Position numbers and translations under genes: made by a program. Shown here piece by piece: positions 30,178-38,705 of a DNA stretch of 64,000 nt. The DNA comes from Cyanophora paradoxa (Eukaryota > Glaucocystophyceae > Cyanophorales > Cyanophoraceae): NCBI GenBank assembly GCA_004431415.1, contig QPMI01000568.1:52183-116182 (forward strand), written 5' to 3'. The notes under the pieces were generated by a model. That model saw only the letters and a list, made by a program, of their open reading frames with translations. It did no database searches and was not told the DNA's origin. The stretch's first letter is position 1. The number at the start of each line of letters is the position of its first letter.

Positions 30178-30279
30178 GATGACCAAAGCCAGTTGGTGTC
30201 TACGTTCCTCAATTGCAGATTTAACAGCGTAAATCTTTCGTTTCGATAGTATGATGGAGTAGATCTCTTCGTGTGACAT
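30169..30279 (-). CDS. Tiny conserved protein, 36 aa
   Basis: MSHEEIYSIILSKRKIYAVK followed by SAIEERRHQLALVIKK. Element 2 has a 37-residue counterpart in the same place (61134-61247; EIYAILERK, AIKKRRQEL, KK at the end). The length, end and EIY / RR-x2-L positions agree, which supports a real gene. Probably a single charged helix. Its stop lies inside the next gene's promoter-like motif. Confidence 0.5.
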   Translation of the reverse strand: MSHEEIYSIILSKRKIYAVKSAIEERRHQLALVIKK

Positions 30280-30300
30280 TTGATACTTTTACCGGATATT

Positions 30301-30567
30301 TTAATTTCCGTAATGGTCAAATGCCCGTCTTCGTAAGTCATCGCTATTATCTACTGAAAAACGGTGACCCGGTTCCGGTGTAGTCGATCGAGAGTGATTC
30401 CCAGCGGATCCGGAAGCATTTGATCCCCTTCGAGATCGTCTACCTTCTGTTTCATTATCTTCGTTGTCTGAGAAACCAACTTCTACCGTTGTATCACAGC
30501 ACCCACTGTGACAATTGCTTACCACATGGATATTAAACATCTCTATGATCTTTTGCAAGAATTCCAT
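30301..30567 (-). CDS. Small conserved protein with CHSGCCDT motif, 88 aa
   Basis: MEFLQKIIEMFNIHVVSNCH and GCCDTTVEVGFSDNE, then a Ser/Arg-rich, probably disordered tail. The element 2 copy (61254-61487) begins MDFLRKIIEMFNLHIVSNCH, which fixes the start at 30567 rather than the upstream Met. The Cys/His cluster may bind metal and the acidic-serine stretch looks like a phosphorylation target. No family recognised. Confidence 0.6.
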   Translation of the reverse strand: MEFLQKIIEMFNIHVVSNCHSGCCDTTVEVGFSDNEDNETEGRRSRRGSNASGSAGNHSRSTTPEPGHRFSVDNSDDLRRRAFDHYGN

Positions 30568-30590
30568 GTCTCTATAAAGAAATACATATT

Positions 30591-31322
30591 TTATAGCCAA
30601 ACTCTTCGCTTGTATGCTGTTGGAGCTACACCTTTCTCAACTTCCGCTTTCGTAGCACCAGGTTCAACAGTTCCCTTTTGGGTCTTTGTCTTCAACTCAT
30701 CAACCGCTTGTTCGTCAATTTGAGTCTCCTTCTTACCAATGAATTGTTTATCGGGAACACCAGTAATTCCCATTCGGAATACTTCTTTGCGCAGCATTTC
30801 CTTGATTTTCGATCGCTCCTTCTTCTCAGTTACATACTGTTCAAGAGCGCTTGATTTCGCTTCCAGATCCTTTAATTTAGCGGTCATCTCATCCCATTGC
30901 GCTTTCGGGATCCGGTGGATGTTTTGAGTTGGCGCAACCTTGTAAGTTACTTCACCAGCCATCGATTGAATTACCTTGTCGGATTCTTTTGAAACACCTT
31001 CACCTTTGCGAGCGAGTGAAAGATCTTGCAGACCCAGTCCGCGATCATCGGCAGCACCGATAATTCGACGCGCACCTTCACCGACCGCCTTCATCTTCGA
31101 GACTTCCGGTGAAATGTTCAGTTGCTCACTTTGGGAGGTCTGCGGCGCTTTATCACCGGGCGCTTCTTCATACGCCGCATTTAAGGGGTCTTCTTCCTGT
31201 TGCGATGGTTTCACTTCGCTCATTCCGTTGAATTTCATCGGTGTAGTGTTGAGAGATCCATTACTTTCACCGCCGGAATATGACATAGCACCAGCGGGAA
31301 CACCTCTACGTTTCGGCGGCAT
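30591..31322 (-). CDS. Coiled-coil protein, 243 aa, possible virion component
   Basis: Low-complexity basic start (MPPKRRGVPAGAMSYSGGES), a disordered middle, then a predicted coiled coil (WDEMTAKLKDLEAKSSALEQ to EMLRKEV) and a conserved end VAPTAYKRRVWL. The element 2 copy (61515-62238) shares the second half almost exactly. Place between the capsid/ATPase block and regulatory genes suggests a structural or packaging role; this is inference. It starts 29 nt from the ATPase stop. Confidence 0.6.
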   Translation of the reverse strand: MPPKRRGVPAGAMSYSGGESNGSLNTTPMKFNGMSEVKPSQQEEDPLNAAYEEAPGDKAPQTSQSEQLNISPEVSKMKAVGEGARRIIGAADDRGLGLQDLSLARKGEGVSKESDKVIQSMAGEVTYKVAPTQNIHRIPKAQWDEMTAKLKDLEAKSSALEQYVTEKKERSKIKEMLRKEVFRMGITGVPDKQFIGKKETQIDEQAVDELKTKTQKGTVEPGATKAEVEKGVAPTAYKRRVWL

Positions 31323-31350
31323 TGTATATTTATAACATACAGAGATAATT

Positions 31351-32133
31351 TTACAATCCCCTCTTATATCGCATCAACTTATTCGTGTGAACAGCGCTTT
31401 TAATCTCTTTCGGCGCTTCCTCCTTCTCAGGCGGTTTTAATTCATCTTCTTTCTTTTTTGGTTTGCGATGGAACCGAGGAAACTTAAAGTCTTTAACGAG
31501 TTCCGCTTTATCAACATAGTATTCCACCGAATAATTCGCAGAACTCCAAATGAGAAACTGATAGGAGTGAACGTATTCCTCAAACATCTTATAGAAAGCG
31601 TCTTTATCCCGCATGATATTGTATTCTTCTTCAATGGCTTCCAGTTCTTTGCGATTGGCGGCACTTAGGAACATTGCATAATCTGAATTGACGCGAATGG
31701 TTGAAGAAACCTTACGCAGTTTCTGAGTTATGCAGAAAATTGTAATCGCCGAGTGGCGGCCGCGCGAATACAGAGATCCAATAATTTTATCACGGGTAAG
31801 GTCTACAATCTCATTGTCTATAAGATCATCGAGAACAACACATAATTGATTAACGGGTTCTCCTTTCTCAATTTTCTCTTGTCTTTCATCGAGAAGTTTA
31901 GCGATGTAAGGCGCATCCCATTTACCGAGCTGTAATGTTGCGACATCATCCCAAAAATGATTGAATGATGTCCCACTTATAACAAGAACAACATCTAACT
32001 TTTTCGCATCGTGAAGTTGTTTTAGCCAATACTTCACCGCTTCTGACTTGCCCGTCGCGCTTTTTCCGATTGCTAATACGCGAAAAGGGGGTTTAATCAT
32101 CTCAGCAGCATTAAATTCGGGAACGTCAGACAT
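31351..32133 (-). CDS. A32-like genome-packaging ATPase (FtsK/HerA type)
   Basis: 260 residues. Walker A in LAIGKSATGKSEAV near residue 25, Walker B LCVVLDDLID near residue 105, an arginine-rich SLYSRGRH, and a Gln sensor in FCITQKLRKV. These are marks of the viral packaging ATPases of Polintons, virophages and giant viruses, which pump DNA into capsids. Start MSDVPEFNAAEM at 32133 is supported by the element 2 start MNDLEEFVASEM; the longer frame to 32238 runs into the neighbouring gene. The C-terminal tail is Lys/Glu-rich. Confidence 0.9.
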   Translation of the reverse strand: MSDVPEFNAAEMIKPPFRVLAIGKSATGKSEAVKYWLKQLHDAKKLDVVLVISGTSFNHFWDDVATLQLGKWDAPYIAKLLDERQEKIEKGEPVNQLCVVLDDLIDNEIVDLTRDKIIGSLYSRGRHSAITIFCITQKLRKVSSTIRVNSDYAMFLSAANRKELEAIEEEYNIMRDKDAFYKMFEEYVHSYQFLIWSSANYSVEYYVDKAELVKDFKFPRFHRKPKKKEDELKPPEKEEAPKEIKSAVHTNKLMRYKRGL

Positions 32134-32200
32134 GGCGTAGTAGATTCTTCTTAATAAAGATAGATAAAAATAACGAAATCTTACTGATAATGGTTTAGAG

Positions 32201-33151
32201 TTAGAGAGAGATAAGGAATTGCTTAATGCACCGCTCAATATCGGTTTCTGTGTATGGGACTCTTAGAAGTTTGATGTTGTTGGCTTCACAATAGCGAGTT
32301 TTGATTTGGTCACGAATTTTAAGTTGCTCAAATGCTTCTTCTCCACCAAACACGTCAACAGGGCGAAAATGTTGCTGTCCGTCATATTCGATTGCAATTT
32401 TAAGCGCAGGTATATAGAAATCAAACGGGAGAGCCTTTGTTTTGCGGCAATCTTCGAATGTATACTGTCGCTTATAGTCAAATCCGATTTCATCCAACAC
32501 CTTTTCAATCGCGAGTTCACCTTTTGAGTTCTTGCAGCGGGGGCAACCTGTTTTTGAAAGGTGATTGCCCGGCGTTTGATCAAATTCCTGAAAGCATTTC
32601 AGACAGATTATGGTTACCTTTGTCTTTTTGTTGACATACTTCACTTTTGAATAATCGTAGCGGTCACCATGCAGTTCTTTGGCTTTTTCGATGAAAACTT
32701 CGGTGTTATCACGGCGGTGGTGTCCATTCTGATTAAGAAAGCAGGTTTTACAACCTTGTCCCCTCAAATGTGCATAACCTGCCTGTTCAAAAGTTTTGTT
32801 ACAAGTGTTGCACTTAATCGTAATTTTGGTTCTTGCATTGACATAATTAACGTGGGAATAATCATAGTTATTTCCGTGTATCTCTTTGGCTTGCTCTATG
32901 AAAAGATCTTGTGGTTTCTTTCGCTCATCATGCAGTTTCTTGTTTCTACAAGAAGGACAACCACCGTTATTTACTCTTTTAGCCATGCAAAGATGACTTC
33001 CAGCGTTTGTATCGAAATATTCATTACATGTCTTACAGAAAAGCGTTATTTTTGCATTATAAGATGTATAAAGCGCTCTATCGTATCCAAACTTATCACC
33101 ATGGGCGGTTCGGCTCTTGTCAATGAACTGTTCAATAGTAAGGGGTTTCAT
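32201..33151 (-). CDS. Treble-clef repeat protein with Vsr/PD-(D/E)XK-like nuclease domain
   Basis: 316 residues. Three repeats of the form FI-KAKELHGDRYDYS, V-Y-N--TKVTIIC--C, NHL--GCP-C (each a treble-clef zinc module) precede a C-terminal nuclease-like domain: ELAIEKVLDEIGFDYKRQYT, LPFDFYIPALKIAIEYDGQQ HF. The E ... D-Y ... E-D-G-Q-H pattern resembles the restriction-like fold of Vsr and related nucleases. Such proteins are common in giant viruses and may be homing or repair enzymes. A truncated copy of element 2 starts at 63080. Confidence 0.75.
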   Translation of the reverse strand: MKPLTIEQFIDKSRTAHGDKFGYDRALYTSYNAKITLFCKTCNEYFDTNAGSHLCMAKRVNNGGCPSCRNKKLHDERKKPQDLFIEQAKEIHGNNYDYSHVNYVNARTKITIKCNTCNKTFEQAGYAHLRGQGCKTCFLNQNGHHRRDNTEVFIEKAKELHGDRYDYSKVKYVNKKTKVTIICLKCFQEFDQTPGNHLSKTGCPRCKNSKGELAIEKVLDEIGFDYKRQYTFEDCRKTKALPFDFYIPALKIAIEYDGQQHFRPVDVFGGEEAFEQLKIRDQIKTRYCEANNIKLLRVPYTETDIERCIKQFLISL

Positions 33152-33206
33152 TGTTATTTAACAGTATACACCTTCTCTTTAAGTAGAAATCGATGATTAA
33201 AAAGGA

Positions 33207-33216
33207 ATCATTTTTT
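33207..33216 (-). promoter_or_regulatory. AAAAAATGAT motif of the nuclease gene
   Basis: Variant of the AAAAAATGAC box, 56 nt upstream of ATG 33151, the same spacing as for PrimPol-helicase. Confidence 0.45.
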
Positions 33217-33249
33217 GCAGATTTACGTAATAAAAACATACTTTTATGA

Positions 33250-34650
33250 TCATAGATTGATTCGCCTGACGCCATCGCGGTCAATTATGAGGAACGAATG
33301 CATGAGAGCGCGAACGTTAACAGTAATTGTGCGATCAGCAGGAAGATATAGAGTGAGGAATGATGAAGACGAGTTCGTAAGGTCAACATATCCAGATTGG
33401 GCAATGTTGCGAATCGCCTTCTCACCATCAACACAGAATGGGAATCCAGTAAGGACGTAACGGTTTGCTTCCTTGTCCATATTCGAGCATTTGAAGGCAT
33501 CGGCGATGAGTTCCGCACCTTTGAGTAGCGGGATCGGCTCCGTCGAATAAAGACGCTGTCCGTTGATCTCACAAGTCATCGTGATATCCTTCGCATTCGC
33601 AAGCGTTTTAAGGACGCTGTGAGAACCATTCGAGGTATCGACACCATCAGCATCACGAACAGAGACAAGAAGAGCATAAACCAGACCAGAGATTTGGCTA
33701 AGATTGATTCGGTTGGGTTGAGTGTTACCTTTCGCAGCAACACCAATAGCATCGACGAAACCGATATCGAGAGCAGGAATAGCCATCCCCGTGGTCTTAA
33801 CCTTCTCAATAACAGTTGCAAACAGTTCATCTGAAACGTTGATAGCATGCATGTAGAGACGAGGAGACTTAATGGAGATGTAATGGGTCATTGGTGGAAC
33901 AGTTCCAGCAACTTCGAACCCAGTAATACCGCCAGTGGTGATGTTTTGACCAACATTAGCAAGTGTAACGCTCGTAGCATTTCCAAGTCCATCATCTGAT
34001 GATTTATCCGCAGCAGTGGATCCAACAACCGGAAGAGAGCGACCACCATAAGAAGTTTCAAGGTAACCCTTGTTAGTTTCCTTAAACCACACAGTGATAA
34101 CGGCTTCGCCCGAGAGAGCGCCAAGTGGTAGGTAGTGGTTCAACCACGGCACCGGGATTTCAACAAAGAAAGCACCACCTTTACGGTTGGTTCCGTGAGC
34201 GGGAATACCATGAAGCATTCCCATTGAACGCTTCTTTTTCGCCAGTTGATCCTCGCTGTAATAAACCAGTGGGAAAATCGCAAGAAAATCGCTTGGGACG
34301 TGGTAGGTGTAAGAACCATACGAGAATTCAAGACGCTCTACAAGCGCACCAACGGGACGGGTGTAACCATTTCGCACAAGGTCGTCATCACCAGTAAAAG
34401 CGGTTAGTTCGGGAAGATCAAAAGCGAGTTCGATTTTACCAACAAAGTTGTAGCGGGGAAGTTTGAAAGAAACGCGTTGACCAACGTTGTTGTCATAGGT
34501 TGTCGAGGGACTAACGGTTACCAGAACGGGTTTCGTCTTCGATTCGAGACCAAGCATAAGCGAGTTATCGAGGAAGAACGCTTTGGCTTCCTCGGGCGTT
34601 GTTAGCGCCTCTTTCAGAGAAAGACGTTGAAGGGTCGAGGTAACATCCAT
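33250..34650 (-). CDS. Major capsid protein (double jelly-roll)
   Basis: 466 residues, intact. Motifs of the PLV/NCLDV type: VSFKLPRYNFVGKIELAFDL in the first jelly roll, PVGALVERLEFSYGSYTYHV, then FFVEIPVPWLNHYLPLGALS and GEAVITVWFKE, which matches the strand pair 'IPLPFW ... LPL-AL-YHEV' of the nucleocytoplasmic virus capsid family. Length fits PLV capsid proteins. It lies next to the penton-like gene and the packaging ATPase, the usual morphogenesis block. Assignment is by motif and context, so the fold is inferred. Confidence 0.8.
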   Translation of the reverse strand: MDVTSTLQRLSLKEALTTPEEAKAFFLDNSLMLGLESKTKPVLVTVSPSTTYDNNVGQRVSFKLPRYNFVGKIELAFDLPELTAFTGDDDLVRNGYTRPVGALVERLEFSYGSYTYHVPSDFLAIFPLVYYSEDQLAKKKRSMGMLHGIPAHGTNRKGGAFFVEIPVPWLNHYLPLGALSGEAVITVWFKETNKGYLETSYGGRSLPVVGSTAADKSSDDGLGNATSVTLANVGQNITTGGITGFEVAGTVPPMTHYISIKSPRLYMHAINVSDELFATVIEKVKTTGMAIPALDIGFVDAIGVAAKGNTQPNRINLSQISGLVYALLVSVRDADGVDTSNGSHSVLKTLANAKDITMTCEINGQRLYSTEPIPLLKGAELIADAFKCSNMDKEANRYVLTGFPFCVDGEKAIRNIAQSGYVDLTNSSSSFLTLYLPADRTITVNVRALMHSFLIIDRDGVRRINL

Positions 34651-34704
34651 TCTGTTTTGCTTTTACTATACAAAAATATAAAAATTCTGTGAATGATCCT
34701 TAAT

Positions 34705-35709
34705 TTACGCGAATCCCGCAATATTTGGATAGAAGGGGTGGGTCTCTCTCATTCTCATTTTGAAATACTCATAAATTGGATCACCGGCGGGTTCATCACC
34801 ATAACGGATTTCGAATGTCAGATGCACAGGTTGACCTTCGAAATCAATTAATTCATTTTGAGCATTCACTACATCTACCGAGAGTTGTGATAGTGACATC
34901 TTCTTATTATAGTATTTATACAGCGGATTTGCTTCCGTCGAATTGTAAACAACGTGTTCCGCAAAGTCTTTATCTTGAACCGTGAGTTTATGGAAGTATC
35001 CAGTAAGGAGACCATCGGCACATTGGACGAGGTCACCCAGTTCTTTTACTCTCACAAAAAAGACGTTATCTTTGCAGGTTTCAGTGGGGAATGTTGAGAT
35101 AATACCGTTTACATTTGCACCTGTAAAAACGGAGCTTGTATCTGTTCCATAGGTCTGTGATTTAATAAACTTGTTTCCCCAGCGTCCAGCATCCAAACCC
35201 AAGATTCGAGCATGTCGTAGCGCTTTTTCGATTGCGGAAACAGAAGGATCTTTTGCATATGAGAAGCAAATATAGAACTCCATAGGAGCATAAAAGATTA
35301 CTTTTTTTTGGGTTACATCCCAACCACAGCGAATTGCAGAAGGAGGCGAGAGATTCTCAAAACGGTTATTGATTCGGGCAACGAGTTGCTGATGAGTATT
35401 GATTGGGGTTTTTAGACCTGCACCAGGTCTAATAGAACGCCAACTATCATATAGAATCTCAGGAGCATTTGCACCGGTGGATGTGGACTTTTGGCTGAAA
35501 TTGATAATAAAGGCATCCTCTATTGTTGCATCCCCAGGTTCTGTTTCACCACTAATGAGCGGGATGGAGTTATAGAATTCAGCGGAGACAAGGCGAACCG
35601 CTCTTACATTCTCATACGTCTTTGGGAGATCCGCAACAAACCGAGATGTTGGAGCATCCAGATTAGGTAGCGTTTTGAAGGAAGACACTTCAACGTATTC
35701 CACAGGCAT
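34705..35709 (-). CDS. Penton-like minor capsid protein 1
   Basis: 334 residues directly upstream of the capsid gene. The N-terminus (SRFVADLPKTYENVRAVRLV SAEFYNSIP) has the pattern seen in penton/minor capsid proteins of PLVs, where an ordered beta strand is followed by 'A-IPNS-YN'. It is distantly like the divergently transcribed gene at 35738-36640. C-terminal half ends with a predicted jelly-roll-like strand set (LSVDVVNAQNELIDFEGQPV). Presumed vertex protein. Confidence 0.65.
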   Translation of the reverse strand: MPVEYVEVSSFKTLPNLDAPTSRFVADLPKTYENVRAVRLVSAEFYNSIPLISGETEPGDATIEDAFIINFSQKSTSTGANAPEILYDSWRSIRPGAGLKTPINTHQQLVARINNRFENLSPPSAIRCGWDVTQKKVIFYAPMEFYICFSYAKDPSVSAIEKALRHARILGLDAGRWGNKFIKSQTYGTDTSSVFTGANVNGIISTFPTETCKDNVFFVRVKELGDLVQCADGLLTGYFHKLTVQDKDFAEHVVYNSTEANPLYKYYNKKMSLSQLSVDVVNAQNELIDFEGQPVHLTFEIRYGDEPAGDPIYEYFKMRMRETHPFYPNIAGFA

Positions 35710-35737
35710 CTTCTTTTATCTATAACCATATAATAAA

Positions 35738-36640
35738 ATGATTCGGCTTGTCAATGTCGATAGTAGAGATCGATTAGATGGACAAAACGAAAACGCTTAC
35801 AAGGTCTCACTTACCACACCAATAACCAGACCGCGACAGTGTCGTATCTTGTATGCAGAGATTCCCAACAGCATTTATAATTCGATTCGAACCGATTATA
35901 TTATGATTCGTTATAACATTGGTGGTTTCATCCTTAACCAGCAAGTATTTCCGTTACCGAGTGGTTATATCAACCAAGGACACTTTGGAGTTACTCAACC
36001 ATATAATTACGGTTTAAACTACGAAGTTCTTGAAAATACATTCTTTAAGATATACTACAACCCGACAACATACAAGTTAGAATTTTATAGCAGCGTTCCA
36101 TTTGAAATAGCAGCGTCAAACAATAGAATCGCCAAACTACTTGGTCTGAGTTCTGCATTATTGGTAAGCCAGCAACATAATTTAGAAGATAACAGGTCTG
36201 TATTTGCTCCTGAGAATTACTTATCCTATGCAGGAAGACCAATAACACCTGATCACCCACAATGGGGAATAACGTTTGATGGTGCAGATCCGGTGCCGTT
36301 GCAACATAAAGCAACAAGTCCAAAGATGGCGGATATGAACGCTGAGCAATACTTGTATATGCATATCAAAGAACTCTCTTCTTTTGCATCGAACCACAAT
36401 ATAGTCCCGAAATCGCAACCGCAGAATCAAGGCGCGATCTTGCGATTACAATTGAGTCAGGACATCGGGAAGTATGTTTACCATAGCGGAGAGCATGGTG
36501 AATACATAAAAATAACAGACAAAAACCTTGTTATTCGTGAATTAACAGTTGAATTTCGTGATTATTTTGGTGATCTTGTAGATATGAATGGTATCGATAA
36601 TTCGTTTCAGTTGGAGTTTGTAGCTATTGGATACGATTAA
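35738..36640 (+). CDS. Penton-like minor capsid protein 2
   Basis: 300 residues beginning MIRLVNVDSRDRLDGQNENA, then RPRQCRILYAEIPNSIYNSI. The 'VDSRDR ... F-V-L --I--- ----A-IPNSIYN' opening is typical of vertex proteins of large dsDNA viruses, and the end NLVIRELTVEFRDYFGDLVD resembles that of the neighbour. Two related vertex-type genes facing away from each other, 28 nt apart, may form a heteromeric vertex. It overlaps the 3' end of the next gene by 17 nt. Confidence 0.65.
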   Translation: MIRLVNVDSRDRLDGQNENAYKVSLTTPITRPRQCRILYAEIPNSIYNSIRTDYIMIRYNIGGFILNQQVFPLPSGYINQGHFGVTQPYNYGLNYEVLENTFFKIYYNPTTYKLEFYSSVPFEIAASNNRIAKLLGLSSALLVSQQHNLEDNRSVFAPENYLSYAGRPITPDHPQWGITFDGADPVPLQHKATSPKMADMNAEQYLYMHIKELSSFASNHNIVPKSQPQNQGAILRLQLSQDIGKYVYHSGEHGEYIKITDKNLVIRELTVEFRDYFGDLVDMNGIDNSFQLEFVAIGYD

Positions 36641-37241
36641 CTATTGGGATATATGGTTTGAAGATATCAGCGACAACACCATTCTGATCCTCTGTATACC
36701 ATCTGTTGTTTTCGCGAACCCAACGAGCGCCATTTTGTTTAAGGTATTTACGTAGAGTCGCTCGGTTCACAATCTTCCATCCATGCTCTTCAAACTTAGC
36801 ATGATAAGCACGAAGATCTCTTGGAATGTGGAAATAGTAACGTTCACGATGTTCTTCTTGTCCATAGCATATCCCAATTGCATTAATTACGTCATCGTGA
36901 GTCTTTGTAGTGTTGAAAAGAAGATCATGAAAATTAACAACAACGATGAAATCAAGTTCAGCATTACGCACTTCATTAAGATGGCTAAACTTACCATGAT
37001 CATTATAATTCACATGATTATAGAAGAACCGATCATCGCGAGTTCTCGCACAAATCCGATCCGAATTTCTCCGAAAATAACCAAAACAAACCATTTGATC
37101 CATTCCAGGATAAGAGTATGTTCCAATCTTTCGATGCAAAACCTCAATAGTTTCAGCAAGATCAAGAATATCCTTCACACCAAATCGCATTTCAGCAATC
37201 GGAACCGAGAAGATCGGCTCACCTTCGAAGAGATACGCCAT
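36624..37241 (-). CDS. Unknown protein with DUF5710-like C-terminus
   Basis: 205 residues. The first 140 residues are unrecognised (FGVKDILDLAETIEVLHRKI; VVVNFHDLLFNTTKTHDDVI). The end, RATLRKYLKQNGARWVRENN RWYT, matches the second repeat of the element 0 protein at 4410-4871. A variant AAAAAATGAT box lies 89 nt upstream, right at the TIR edge. Expressed role unknown; it is the outermost gene on the right side of element 1. Confidence 0.6.
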   Translation of the reverse strand: MAYLFEGEPIFSVPIAEMRFGVKDILDLAETIEVLHRKIGTYSYPGMDQMVCFGYFRRNSDRICARTRDDRFFYNHVNYNDHGKFSHLNEVRNAELDFIVVVNFHDLLFNTTKTHDDVINAIGICYGQEEHRERYYFHIPRDLRAYHAKFEEHGWKIVNRATLRKYLKQNGARWVRENNRWYTEDQNGVVADIFKPYIPIVNRIQ

Positions 37242-37329
37242 GACACTGTATTACGTCTGAGAAAATCTTTTACCCGTTTTACTCTATACTATCGCTTCTT
37301 CCTTAAATCATTTTGGGTTGCCCACGAGC

Positions 37330-37339
37330 ATCATTTTTT
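37330..37339 (-). promoter_or_regulatory. AAAAAATGAT motif at the TIR edge
   Basis: 89 nt upstream of ATG 37241 and one base outside the right TIR. Confidence 0.4.
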
Positions 37340-37340
37340 G

Positions 37341-37446
37341 AAAGTAAGACCTCCGTAATATCTAAATTGATAGATGAGAGAATAACAGAGATCTTTTCAG
37401 GGTTGGAGAAAGCGGAGAAGCAGATAGCAGCGCGATTTCCGAGTTA
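37341..37446 (+). pseudogene. speD: C-terminal fragment of speD in the right TIR
   Basis: The last 35 codons of the SpeD gene (through AARFPS and the stop at 37444-37446) are duplicated here because the TIR boundary lies inside that gene on the left. It lacks the catalytic residues and a start. Confidence 0.85.
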
Positions 37447-38577
37447 ATCACACTGAGATTTTGAAGAAATATAACATGTATTATTGAATATCGTCATGTG
37501 TAACAGGTGTAACAGGTAAATCCCAAACTTCGCTCCTAGGGAGGCCAAAAACCCAAAACTTTGGGATTTACCTGTTACACCCGTTACACCTTGGGATTCA
37601 CCTGTTACACGTTGGGATTCATCCGTTACACCTTGGGATTCAACTGTTACACGTTGGGATTCATCCGTTACACCTTGGGATTCACCCGTTACACCTTGGG
37701 ATTCATCCGTTACACCTTGGGATTCACCCGTTACACCTTGGGATTCACCTGTTACACGTTGGGATTCACCTGTTACACATTGATTATCGATTGATTAATT
37801 GGACGTGTTACACTTGAAACACAATTTTGATACAGTAAAAAACAGAATCCAATCTCATCGATTGTTTAATTGGACATAATGCAACTCTGGGGTCATTTTT
37901 GATACAGTAAAAATCGAACCGCAATCTCATCGATTGTTTAATTGGACATAATGCAACTCTGGGGTCATTTTTGATACAGTAAAAATCGAACCGCAATCTC
38001 ATCGATTGTTTAATTGGACATAATGCAGTAACCATCCCTTCCAACAAAATACGCCGCAATCTCAACGATTGTTTAATTGGACATAATGCAGTAACGAGTG
38101 AATTATTTTCAACCGATATCTCATCGATTGTTTAATTGGACATAATGCAGTAGCCATCTAATCCAACAAAATACGCCGCAATCTCATCGATTGTTTAATT
38201 GGACATAATGCAACTCTGTGTGAATTTTTGCGTTTTCCGATAGAATGGGCGGTGGACTACTTCAATCGTGATTATATCAATCGTGATTATATCATAAATT
38301 TATGTTCCTTCAATCGAGATTATATCGAATTTGCATAAAATACATATTAATCGCGTTTATATCAATCGAAAAATACGTATTTTTCATTTTAATACAAATT
38401 AATCGCGTTTATATCAATAAATCAATCGAGAAATACGTAATTTATCAAAAATTTATATAATTTTTATAAAATCATAATTTAATTGATATTATACCAATTA
38501 ATTTAATCGAATTTATTTAAATTTAATTGATTTTATTAAAATTTTTGATTTATTTTTTAAATATTTTCGATTAATTT

Positions 38578-38684
38578 ACACATAAATAAAAACAAATTTT
38601 AATCCTGAGCGACAGAGCGAAATGAGCGCGAAGCGCGAATTGAGCGATAGAGCGAGGGATTAAAATTTGTTTTTATTTATGTGT
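38578..38684. repeat. Terminal palindrome of element 1, right
   Basis: Arms 38578-38605 and 38657-38684 (28 nt, perfect) around the same GC-rich loop as the left end. Confidence 0.9.
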
Positions 38685-38690
38685 GACATT
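38685..38690. repeat. Target-site duplication of element 1, right
   Basis: GACATT, the second copy of the duplicated host hexamer. Confidence 0.95.
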
Positions 38691-38705
38691 GAAAGCTCAG
38701 CGCAC

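Larger units (their letters stand above)
9935..38684. mobile_element. Element 1: complete integrated Polinton-like virus, 28,750 bp
   Basis: Bounded by 1344-bp TIRs and a 6-bp target duplication. It contains the expected set: integrase, protein-primed polymerase B, PrimPol-SF3 helicase, packaging ATPase, double-jelly-roll major capsid protein and penton-like proteins, plus fibres, a lipase, SpeD and small genes. Most genes are on the minus strand. No adenovirus-type maturation protease was found. The two TIRs are nearly identical, which argues for a recent integration or ongoing conversion; the five frame breaks are all single-base deletions. Confidence 0.95.
37341..38684 (-). repeat. Element 1 right terminal inverted repeat (1344 bp)
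   Basis: Inverted copy of 9935-11278. It holds the hairpin (37498-37589), minisatellite (37590-37778), iteron-like array (37785-38212) and terminal palindrome (38578-38684). Apart from the swapped minisatellite units the copies look identical. No functional gene is present. Confidence 0.95.
9862..38705 (-). other. Host intron carrying element 1
   Basis: On the minus strand the exon ending ATCGCCATG is followed by donor GTGCGC at 38705, and the next exon is preceded by acceptor TTCAG at 9862. Removing element 1 and one GACATT copy leaves an intron of 88 nt (15 + 6 + 67), typical of the neighbouring introns, with a CTGATG branch-point-like box. The virus is therefore inside an intron and splicing could in principle still remove it. 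Confidence 0.6.

Noticed and set aside
32134-32238. Longer N-terminus for the packaging ATPase
   Set aside because: The extension enters the preceding gene's end, and element 2 starts at the position equivalent to 32133.
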